A stretch of 25,280 nt of DNA from Nemertoderma westbladi. Lineage: Eukaryota > Xenacoelomorpha > Nemertodermatida > Nemertodermatidae. Shown here in pieces: positions 17,552 through 25,280 of this stretch. The stretch lies in NCBI GenBank assembly GCA_032718475.1, contig JAUCBJ010005027.1:1-25280 (forward strand). The letters run 5' to 3'. Below the pieces are notes generated by a model. It did no database searches and had not been told where the DNA came from. It saw only the letters and a program-made list of their open reading frames with translations. Position 1 is the stretch's first letter, and each line of letters begins with the position of its first letter. A program made the position numbers and the translations under genes.

Positions 17552-18420
17552 AAACAGTCAATCAGTGCTGCTGACTGCATGTTTATCAGCTGTTTATTTC
17601 CTCTGTATGAGCTTCTGCTAGCCCTTCCTTGCGTTGGACATGGTCAGCCCGTGGGATCTTTTTCCTCTTTGGAAATAAAGGAACCTGTCATTGTGTCAAT
17701 CACAACATTAACAAACTGCTGTGTGTACCTCAATCTGTCATTAAATTCTTCACTGACTAATCCTTTGGAAAATCGAATGGGTTAATTGTTCCTTTACATT
17801 CGGGTTCTTCTAGGGAAGAACAGCCATGACAAGGGGAGGATTTCTTAAACAAATATTGAATTTAGTTTGGCAAACCTTTGCTAAATGGTGGCTAACTAAG
17901 TTTTTCAGTTTTCATTTTCCACGAAATAGTTTATTCTATTTCGTGGAATAAACGAATAAACGCTCTAACAATAACAATTGCAATAACAAATGAGATGTGC
18001 ACACAATCAATGCACGGATGTTACCCCCCTTATATAATCATTCGACGTCCTGGCAGTCATTGTATTAGTAGTGCAGTGCCAAAAGGCGCTTTAATAATAA
18101 TAAATAAACCTAGATCCGCCGCGCATCTCTTGGCATTAAGATATTAAATTATTTGATAATTATTATCAGAGGTACTTACTTATAGACTTACTTATATATT
18201 TTTTGAGTGGTTATTTTATTTGTTTAATTAAATTATTATAAAAGTACGCCATGATATTGGCAGAGCCAGCACAATAAATTAATAAAATTATAAATACTAA
18301 GTTAAAATGTAAAATATATTTTATACCAACAATACCACAATTAATAGTAACATGTTCTGGGTAAAAGAGTGATTTCATTTTATTAGAACTTTCGTTGGGT
18401 ACAGCTTTGTAAAGTCTTCA
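17552..18420. other. No gene identified; one hairpin
   Basis: 17560-17800 has a short minus-strand frame of protein-like composition (PIRFSKGLVSEEFNDRLRYT) that I cannot place. 17960-18420 is AT-rich with no recognisable feature. The hairpin at 17917-17948 is listed separately. Confidence 0.4.
17917..17948. repeat. Perfect hairpin, 13-bp arms, 6-nt loop
   Basis: TTCCACGAAATAG (17917-17929) pairs with CTATTTCGTGGAA (17936-17948). Followed by AATAAACGAATAAACG. Function unknown. Confidence 0.9.
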
Positions 18421-18424
18421 ATGA

Positions 18425-18580
18425 CGTCCAGGTGGGATCGAACTATTGGCCTCTAGGTTGGAAGTCTCACACTCTAACCATTCCGCTAGCGGCTCAGGTA
18501 AAAGGTAGACCTGAAAATACTACCTGATACCTTGTATGTCCGTAATTTACGTCCTCATGGCCGCCCATCTGTCAAGGACT
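18425..18580 (-). mobile_element. tRNA-derived SINE-like element, copy 2
   Basis: The minus strand reads CCGCTAGCGGAATGGTTAGA (A box), GAGACTTCCAACCT (anticodon-like loop CTTCCAA, Gly-TCC-like) and AGTTCGATCCC (B box), in tRNA order. The neighbouring body at 18495-18580 matches the body of copy 1 at about 14660-14745. Better preserved than copy 1, but the stem ends do not support a functional tRNA. Confidence 0.68.
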
Positions 18581-18699
18581 TGAAGTAGTTCGTTTACAAC
18601 GATTATGGCACAGACATTATAATTCGAGGACCCCATGCCAGAATGGTTTCGCTCAAAAAAATTCACTCTGAAAAAACCTTGTTTAAAGACTTTCAGTGA

Positions 18700-18990
18700 T
18701 CATTAAAAGTCCGATACTAAAAAGCTATGCTGGCGATCATAGCTACCTAACCCCTAATATTCATCACAAATGACTTGGAGCTGATCATCAGTAATTGTGT
18801 TACATACAAACTTGCAACTATGTTCTGCAAGGGGTGTAGGAGCACGCTTCGGTACAACTTTTCCAGAAATATTTTTGTGTTTCTCTCCGAAACGGTATTT
18901 GCGCTTTATTTTATTCCCATTCCAGGCTTCTGCAATTGACACCCTCCAAAGTGACCCTGTTGTATCTACACCCTGTTCCCCTGGTTCTTA
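18700..18990 (-). pseudogene. Broken coding fragment, possibly transposon-derived
   Basis: The minus-strand frame reads GVDTTGSLWRVSIAEAWNGN, KYRFGEKHKNISGKVVPKRA, CKFVCNTITDDQLQVICDEY, then an in-frame TAG, then GLGSYDRQHSFLVSDF and a stop. The pattern C...C...(I/F)T(D/E)..(R/Q)..I.(D/E).Y-W-GLG.Y..Q..F recalls a domain in many uncharacterised animal proteins linked to transposases, in which the stop here would be the Trp codon. The resemblance is from memory and unverified. One stop shows the copy is not functional. Confidence 0.35.
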
Positions 18991-19012
18991 ATCAGCTGGT
19001 TCCTCCCTGGAT

Positions 19013-19473
19013 GAGAGTCCCAGCACGGGAGTCCATGCTGGGCTCTAACTGCTGAGGACACCAAATCTCTGGATGGCACATTCACAAGAATGCTACGCCG
19101 GGTACATTGTGTCAAGTACAATGCACACATCTCCAACCAGACACTATATAACATTGGAGGTGTCTCATTGGTTCCCCCAAGCTTGACACTAGAACAAAAT
19201 CGCCTCCGCTTTGCAGGACATTGCTTTCGCCGTGAGGACCAGCCAGTGCATAATCTTGTACTTTGGCAGCCTCATGGAGTGAATAAGCATGGTGGACAGC
19301 CCATGACATTCTTGAGACGCATCTTAAAGGACACTGGCCTTAAAGATGCGGATGATCTAGCAAATGTCATGGGTGATAGGGAGTTGTGGCGGTGCAATTT
19401 TGTTGACAAGCCGGCACAGCATTCTTAAAAATGCAGCTGCAATGCAGCATGCCGATCCTAGTAGTAGTAGTAG
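19013..19473 (+). mobile_element. 5'-truncated LINE, copy 2, with foldback 5' junction
   Basis: From 19027 to the (TAG)n tail the sequence is nearly identical to 17097-17530 of copy 1 (I count two substitutions in the coding part and one in the 3' end). An exact 12-bp direct repeat, TCCTCCCTGGAT, flanks it (19001-19012 and 19474-19485). Fourteen bases (19013-19026, GAGAGTCCCAGCAC) lie between the 5' duplication and the LINE homology, and are close to the reverse complement of the LINE's own ATGCTGGGCTCT just downstream. It encodes the C-terminal domain only, open to a stop at 19426-19428. Confidence 0.88.
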
Positions 19474-19556
19474 TCCTCCCTGGATCAGCAGCATTCTGCC
19501 TGATTGATTATCATCAAACAGAGTAGAAGTTCCCCCACTATGTTCTTCACAGCGCA

Positions 19557-19615
19557 TACAGTCCCAATCCCAATAAGCATTAACTTGGTCGTTTTGGCGG
19601 CCAAAATGATCAAAA
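19557..19615. repeat. Dispersed repeat fragment, inverted match to 22236-22295
   Basis: Starts ACAGTCCCAATCCCAATAAG then CATTAACTTGGTCGTTTTGG. The reverse complement of 22236-22295 matches with one mismatch over the first 39 bp and more weakly after. A second ACTTGGTCGTTTTGGCG lies at about 19649. Family unknown, possibly ends of a MITE. Confidence 0.7.
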
Positions 19616-19734
19616 TCTCCAAAAAAATGAAGTGTATTCCTATGGGCTACTTGGTCGTTTTGGCGAATCGATTTAACTCGACTCAGCTAAATCCAGACAG
19701 TCCGTCTCCTTGGCCATCCATTTGGTTGCTCTGA

Positions 19735-20242
19735 CTGAATGTCGGCTCCCTTTCTTTATTATTATTTACAGATTGTTAACTTACCCAGAGCTGAGTCAGG
19801 CCTTGCAGTTGGAGTAGAGACCACCCACTGAGGCATTGATACAGCACAGGCTAATACGTAATAAGGGAGTTAGTTGGATGCGGCTTTAGTATGTATAATA
19901 ATAGGATTGTGTGTGTTATTATTAGAAAATCACTTCTCACCTTTTCCTTTGTGTAGCTTCAGTTTAGAGTCATTATGAAATGGCAACGTTCTGTATGAAG
20001 GCGTCCTAATTATAGTTCTATAGTTAGTAGCTGGGTCTAGTAGGGCGAGAGGTAGCTATTAAATAGCGACACTCTGTCTCGAACGAGTTCGGTATACTGA
20101 GGGGGCGCGGCCTATTTCTAGTAGCTGGGTCTGAATTCGAGGGCGATAGTAACTGAAAACATTACATTATTAGGCTCTGGCTCTGTGCTAACAGAGTCGG
20201 CATATTTGGGTGTTTTTATGATTATGTAATTTATCGAGACAA
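19735..20242. other. No gene identified
   Basis: Mixed-composition noncoding sequence. GTAGCTGGGTCT occurs twice (about 20027 and 20120), so a weak duplication may be present; nothing else seen. Confidence 0.4.
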
Positions 20243-20467
20243 GGGGGGGGGGGGGGGGGGTGGGGGGCTTTTACGCAAAACTCGCCTTGGCGAATTAATA
20301 TCCAGCCTCAATGTTAAATTCTCAATTTAGGGAAAGGAGCAGATTGCAGTGGCACGTAATTTTAACCAAAACAATAAATTAAACATAAATGAACAGGTTA
20401 CAGTTTTATTTTTTAGAGTAATCATCTGTTATTTGCGTCAAATTCCCCCCCCCCCCCCCCCCCCCCC
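20243..20467. mobile_element. Small element bounded by poly-G and poly-C inverted ends
   Basis: The left end is 18 G, T, 6 G, then CTTTTACGCAAAA; the right end is TTTGCGTCAAATT followed by 23 C. The bases inside the homopolymers are inverted matches (ACGCAAA / TTTGCGT), so this looks like a terminal-inverted-repeat element of about 225 bp. The interior has AACCAAAACAATAAA and AACAGGTTA, as in the MITE at 7943. No target duplication seen; homopolymer lengths may be unreliable. Confidence 0.45.
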
Positions 20468-20842
20468 TATCTGTATTTATGAGAGCATTTATATTATAGC
20501 GTACTAAACAGCTAAATAAAGAAAAATCTATGTAAAGTACTTTTCTCATATTTTAAAGAAATTTTACGAATTAAATATATGAACTTGTTATTTTTATTAC
20601 CAATCGAATAGAATAAAAGTAAATAATAAATTAATTATTACGCTACAAGTGCTAGCACAATGCTTATAACCTAAGTGACAGATAAAGGTGTGTTAATTTT
20701 TAGATTAGTAAAAAATATGTAGAAAATAATAAGTTAGGGCGCCTCACACTGCACTCTTACAGGCATGTTTGTTTACTACAGTGGCGAGTCCAGCCGTTAC
20801 TACACTGGAGCCTTTCTCTCTACCTAAGTGCCAACATGCTGG
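20468..20842. other. No gene identified
   Basis: AT-rich to about 20730, then more balanced. No repeat or coding signal seen. Confidence 0.4.
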
Positions 20843-20851
20843 GCTTTACTT

Positions 20852-22139
20852 GGTATACAGACGTTTCGGCCTAGGACGTTTCGGTCCAGGACGTTTCGGC
20901 CCGGACATTTCGGCCCGGACGATTCGGCCCGGACGTTTCGGCCCATGACTGTAACCGAATGAAAAGGCCAACTTGTTTGATATGATAATAATTATTCATT
21001 AAAATTATAATTATTTCACAATAACATACAAACACTTAATGAAATATCTTTCATGAAATGGCTATTTAATTTATTTCAATCAAAATAAAATAAACATTAT
21101 GCATGTGGTGCTCTGCCCCATTATGTTTTGCGGCCGAAAAAATGCAAGTCAGAACAAAACGTTTGGTACCGAGTACCACATTGCTAATAAACTACTAAAG
21201 CGAATCAATTTCACGAACCATTTAGGGCTTAAATCTCGTCTGATCGATATATTTTGGAGATACTTCATTAATTTTAAACATTACTCAATTGATAATTCTT
21301 GTAGCTGGACAGTGTGTTGCAGCTATGTCTTAATGATCTGTTGAAACAATAACTCTCATCTCGATGATAGATGATTTATACCCATAGATAACGACGTATA
21401 AATGCTTTTATTAATACATATTTTATTTCACTTCACATCCACTCTGGTCCTTTTAATACGCATATATTTCCTCTAAATTTAAATTTAATACCATATATTT
21501 CATCTAAATTTAAATTTAATACGCATATATTTTATCTCATTCCATATGACATCCAGTCTGTCTCATAATTATTAGCAATGCCCCTTTAATGGAATATTTC
21601 TTATCTATTATATTTTTAAGTCTAACATTAAAATACAGTAATAATTTTAATTCGGTGTATTTTAATGTACTTTATTTATTGACTCACATTTTAAAATACG
21701 TATGTTTTTAACTATTACTTTACCTTTATTACTTTACCTATTACCTTTACTATTACTTACTTTTAACTATCTAACTGTATTAACTAAAGTTAATTTGTCA
21801 GCATATGTTATCTTTGTTCTAAGTTACAGTATGGTGTAAATTTATATTAATAAATAATATAATAATAATATTACATTAGTTATTATTTATAAATATAATG
21901 TAGAACTTCGATCTTGACGACTTTCAAACAGGTGTCGGAGCAGTTCCTACTGACAACTCCTCTTGTAACGAACGTAACAACTACAAAACAAATATATTGA
22001 ATAACTTATTATTAATAGCTTATTTAAGGGAGTAAAGTGAATCTTTGGGCCAAAACGTCCGACAAGCAAATCTTGTATTTCATTTATTGGGCCGAAACGT
22101 CCTAGGCCAAAACGTCTTAGACCGAAACGTCTGTTACCC
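20852..22139. mobile_element. 1.3-kb terminal-inverted-repeat transposon, nonautonomous
   Basis: The left end is GGTATACAGACGTTTCGG, the right end in reverse complement is GGGTAACAGACGTTTCGG. The termini continue as tandem GGACGTTTCGGCC subrepeats (five or six on the left to about 20945, three or four on the right from about 22048). An exact 9-bp direct repeat GCTTTACTT flanks the element (20843-20851 and 22140-22148). A 9-bp duplication and repeat-rich ends fit Mutator-like elements, but the superfamily is not proven. The 1.1-kb interior is very AT-rich; an 81-codon frame at 21099-21344 resembles no transposase, so the copy is nonautonomous. Confidence 0.8.
21470..21535. repeat. Short direct repeat inside the 1.3-kb element
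   Basis: ATATATTTC.TCTAAATTTA AATTTAATAC occurs twice in tandem (about 21466 and 21496), period about 30 bp. Confidence 0.6.
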
Positions 22140-22235
22140 GCTTTACTTACACTCAGCCTCTATTCACTGGCTGTGATTGACAAGCCAACGTGCTTCAGGA
22201 GTTCCTTTCATGAATACCGCAGTTTTTATTTGACC

Positions 22236-22295
22236 ATTTTGGTAATTTTTGCCGCCAAAATGACCAAGTTAATGCTTATTGGGATTGGGACTGTA
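22236..22295. repeat. Dispersed repeat fragment, inverted match to 19557-19615
   Basis: Contains GCCGCCAAAATGACCAAGTT then AATGCTTATTGGGATTGGGA. It adjoins the start of the minus-strand repeat-coding region. Confidence 0.7.
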
Positions 22296-22309
22296 TCACC
22301 TTCTGGAAC

Positions 22310-22764
22310 ACTCATCACACAGTCCCATGGTGGCTCCCCAAAAGATCTTCCGAAAGTTCATCACAATCTCTGCCACTCATCATACAGTCTCCGGGTTCCT
22401 ATATTATAAGATCTTCGCATAGATAAAAACATTTTATACCACTCATCATACAGTCACCAGTCCCCACCACAACATCCTCGGAAATATCATCACATTCTCT
22501 ACCACTCATCATAAAACCATCTACATGTTCTTTGAACATTCCCACATCTGTGCAGTCTACAAGTTCTTCATACAGTCCCTCAGGCCCTAGTTGCTCGACA
22601 CGTTCTTCACATAGTTCTACTGCCCCTAGATGCTCGACAAGTTTTCCAGACTTTTCCGCCCCTGACTGTTGCGCAGGTTCCCCACACAGACCAAACTCTA
22701 GCTGTTCGACAGGTTCTTCACATATTCCCGCCGCCTCTGGCTGCTCTTTAGGTTCTTCACACAA
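22310..22764 (-). pseudogene. Repeat-coding reading frame beside the 23-bp satellite, unrecognised
   Basis: The minus-strand frame from 22764 starts inside the first satellite copy with LCEEPKEQPEAAG and continues as units ICEEPVEQLEFG, LCGEPAQQSG..., LCEERVEQLGPEG and LYEELVDCTDVG. The DNA units start at 22563, 22602, 22641, 22677, 22713 and 22752 (39, 39, 36, 36, 39 bp, all multiples of three). It then has repeats of another kind, CMMSGRECDDISEDVVVGTG and CMMSGIKCFYLCEDLII, meets a TAG at about 22396-22398, and resumes in frame with CMMSGRDCDELSEDLLGS (spacings 63 and 66 bp). Acidic, Cys-containing repeats kept in frame suggest former coding. Family unknown; no start codon or splice sites established. 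Confidence 0.4.
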
Positions 22765-25280
22765 GTCTCTTTAGGTTCTTCACACAGGTCTCTTTAGGTT
22801 CTTCACACAAGTCTCTTTAGGTTCTTCACACAAGTCTCTTAGGTTCTTCACACAAGTCTCTTTAGGTTCTTCACACAGGTCTCTTTAGGTTCTTCACACA
22901 AGTCTCTTTAGGTTCTTCACACAGGTCTCTTTAGGTTCTTCACACAAGTCTCTTTAGGTTCTTCACACAAGTCTCTTTAGGTTCTTCACACAAGTCTCTT
23001 TAGGTTCTTCACACAGGTCTCTTTAGGTTCTTCACACAAGTCTCTTTAGGTTCTTCACACAGGTCTCTTTAGGTTCTTCACACAAGTCTCTTTAGGTTCT
23101 TCACACAGGTCTCTTTAGGTTCTTCACACAAGTCTCTTTAGGTTCTTCACACAAGTCTCTTTAGGTTCTTCACACAAGTCTCTTTAGGTTCTTCACACAG
23201 GTCTCTTTAGGTTCTTCACACAAGTCTCTTTAGGTTCTTCACACAAGTCTCTTTAGGTTCTTCACACAAGTCTCTTTAGGTTCTTCACACAAGTCTCTTT
23301 AGGTTCTTCACACAAGTCTCTTTAGGTTCTTCACACAGGTCTCTTTAGGTTCTTCACACAGGTCTCTTTAGGTTCTTCACACAAGTCTCTTTAGGTTCTT
23401 CACACAAGTCTCTTTAGGTTCTTCACACAAGTCTCTTTAGGTTCTTCACACAAGTCTCTTTAGGTTCTTCACACAGGTCTCTTTAGGTTCTTCACACAAG
23501 TCTCTTTAGGTTCTTCACACAGGTCTCTTTAGGTTCTTCACACAAGTCTCTTTAGGTTCTTCACACAGGTCTCTTTAGGTTCTTCACACAAGTCTCTTTA
23601 GGTTCTTCACACAAGTCTCTTTAGGTTCTTCACACAGGTCTCTTTAGGTTCTTCACACAAGTCTCTTTAGGTTCTTCACACAAGTCTCTTTAGGTTCTTC
23701 ACACAAGTCTCTTTAGGTTCTTCACACAAGTCTCTTTAGGTTCTTCACACAAGTCTCTTTAGGTTCTTCACACAAGTCTCTTTAGGTTCTTCACACAAGT
23801 CTCTTTAGGTTCTTCACACAAGTCTCTTTAGGTTCTTCACACAGGTCTCTTTAGGTTCTTCACACAGGTCTCTTTAGGTTCTTCACACAGGTCTCTTTAG
23901 GTTCTTCACACAAGTCTCTTTAGGTTCTTCACACAAGTCTCTTTAGGTTCTTCACACAAGTCTCTTTAGGTTCTTCACACAGGTCTCTTTAGGTTCTTCA
24001 CACAAGTCTCTTTAGGTTCTTCACACAGGTCTCTTTAGGTTCTTCACACAGGTCTCTTTAGGTTCTTCACACAAGTCTCTTTAGGTTCTTCACACAGGTC
24101 TCTTTAGGTTCTTCACACAGGTCTCTTTAGGTTCTTCACACAGGTCTCTTTAGGTTCTTCACACAGGTCTCTTTAGGTTCTTCACACAGGTCTCTTTAGG
24201 TTCTTCACACAGGTCTCTTTAGGTTCTTCACACAGGTCTCTTTAGGTTCTTCACACAGGTCTCTTTAGGTTCTTCACACAAGTCTCTTTAGGTTCTTCAC
24301 ACAAGTCTCTTTAGGTTCTTCACACAAGTCTCTTTAGGTTCTTCACACAGGTCTCTTTAGGTTCTTCACACAAGTCTCTTTAGGTTCTTCACACAAGTCT
24401 CTTTAGGTTCTTCACACAAGTCTCTTTAGGTTCTTCACACAGGTCTCTTTAGGTTCTTCACACAGGTCTCTTTAGGTTCTTCACACAGGTCTCTTTAGGT
24501 TCTTCACACAAGTCTCTTTAGGTTCTTCACACAAGTCTCTTTAGGTTCTTCACACAAGTCTCTTTAGGTTCTTCACACAAGTCTCTTTAGGTTCTTCACA
24601 CAAGTCTCTTTAGGTTCTTCACACAAGTCTCTTTAGGTTCTTCACACAAGTCTCTTTAGGTTCTTCACACAAGTCTCTTTAGGTTCTTCACACAAGTCTC
24701 TTTAGGTTCTTCACACAAGTCTCTTTAGGTTCTTCACACAAGTCTCTTTAGGTTCTTCACACAAGTCTCTTTAGGTTCTTCACACAAGTCTCTTTAGGTT
24801 CTTCACACAAGTCTCTTTAGGTTCTTCACACAAGTCTCTTTAGGTTCTTCACACAAGTCTCTTTAGGTTCTTCACACAAGTCTCTTTAGGTTCTTCACAC
24901 AGGTCTCTTTAGGTTCTTCACACAAGGTCTCTTTAGGTTCTTCACACAAGTCTCTTTAGGTTCTTCACACAAGTCTCTTTAGGTTCTTCACACAAGTCTC
25001 TTTAGGTTCTTCACACAAGTCTCTTTAGGTTCTTCACACAAGTCTCTTTAGGTTCTTCACACAAGTCTCTTTAGGTTCTTCACACAAGTCTCTTTAGGTT
25101 CTTCACACAGGTCTCTTTAGGTTCTTCACACAAGTCTCTTTAGGTTCTTCACACAGGTCTCTTTAGGTTCTTCACACAAGTCTCTTTAGGTTCTTCACAC
25201 AGGTCTCTTTAGGTTCTTCACACAAGTCTCTTTAGGTTCTTCACACAAGTCTCTTTAGGTTCTTCACACAAGTCTCTTTA
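22745..25280. repeat. 23-bp satellite, about 110 copies, continuing past the window end
   Basis: The unit is TCTCTTTAGGTTCTTCACAC plus AAG or AGG, period 23. Copies are almost identical except for one A/G site (CACACAAG or CACACAGG). One copy near 22838 lacks a T and one near 24924 has an extra G. G-type copies cluster (for example about 24096-24260) and A-type copies form long runs (about 24520-24890). In the minus strand a unit reads CTTGTGTGAAGAACCTAAAG, the same as the LCEEPKE codons of the adjacent reading frame. Confidence 0.97.

Noticed and set aside
18425-18510. Functional tRNA-Gly gene on the minus strand
   Set aside because: The anticodon arm and stems are mismatched, and the same head-plus-body occurs at 14585-14745, indicating a SINE family.
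22173-22409. 78-codon plus-strand frame as a gene
   Set aside because: It crosses a dispersed repeat and lies antisense to the repeat-coding region; no protein-like conservation recognised.
22745-25280. CRISPR array
   Set aside because: Repeats are directly abutting 23-mers with no unique spacers, in animal DNA; this is a satellite.

Overview
This is animal nuclear DNA: AT-rich, intron-bearing and crowded with tandem repeats and transposon debris. The only host gene I recognise is a plus-strand bHLH-PAS transcription factor of the ARNT/tango type (partner subunit of the aryl hydrocarbon receptor, HIF-alpha and single-minded families). Eight coding exons can be placed between 4491 and 15324 (1,652 nt, about 550 codons). 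Their splice phases agree across all seven introns and their conceptual protein aligns with ARNT through bHLH, PAS-A and PAS-B. The N-terminal start lies upstream of 4491 and was not found; the C-terminal end is unresolved. The protein and the transposon content suggest an invertebrate, but I cannot name the phylum.

Layout. 1-1460: AT-rich, with an LTR-like stretch and a small inverted repeat. 1561-1686: three 42-bp repeats. 1729-3238: a 21-bp minisatellite of about 72 copies. 3312-4473: a 43-bp minisatellite of 26 copies that ends 17 nt before the bHLH exon. 4491-5880: bHLH exon and the first two PAS-A exons; the third exon is preceded by eight 40-bp repeats, the last of which carries its real splice acceptor. 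5881-10677: a 4.8-kb intron with two oppositely oriented copies of a short inverted-repeat transposon and a degraded coding fragment. 10678-15324: the remaining PAS-A exon, PAS-B exons and a Pro/Tyr/Ser-rich tail. Introns here hold a Penelope-like GIY-YIG remnant, tRNA-derived SINE-like sequence, and a second tandem array duplicating an intron/exon boundary. 15325-22300: no host exon seen; two 5'-truncated LINE copies each flanked by 12-bp target duplications, a 1.3-kb inverted-repeat transposon with a 9-bp target duplication, SINE-like sequence and other fragments. 22310-25280: a minus-strand repeat-coding ORF that passes directly into a 23-bp satellite running off the window end.

The most unusual observation is that, within one ARNT-like gene, tandem repeats have grown repeatedly across 3' splice sites. 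Two arrays (5430-5765 and 13755-14132) are unmistakable multi-copy duplications of the acceptor plus the first codons of the exon. A third (3312-4473) ends beside an acceptor and resembles it. Every upstream duplicate acceptor I read through in the two clear arrays leads to an in-frame stop; only the last gives the conserved protein.
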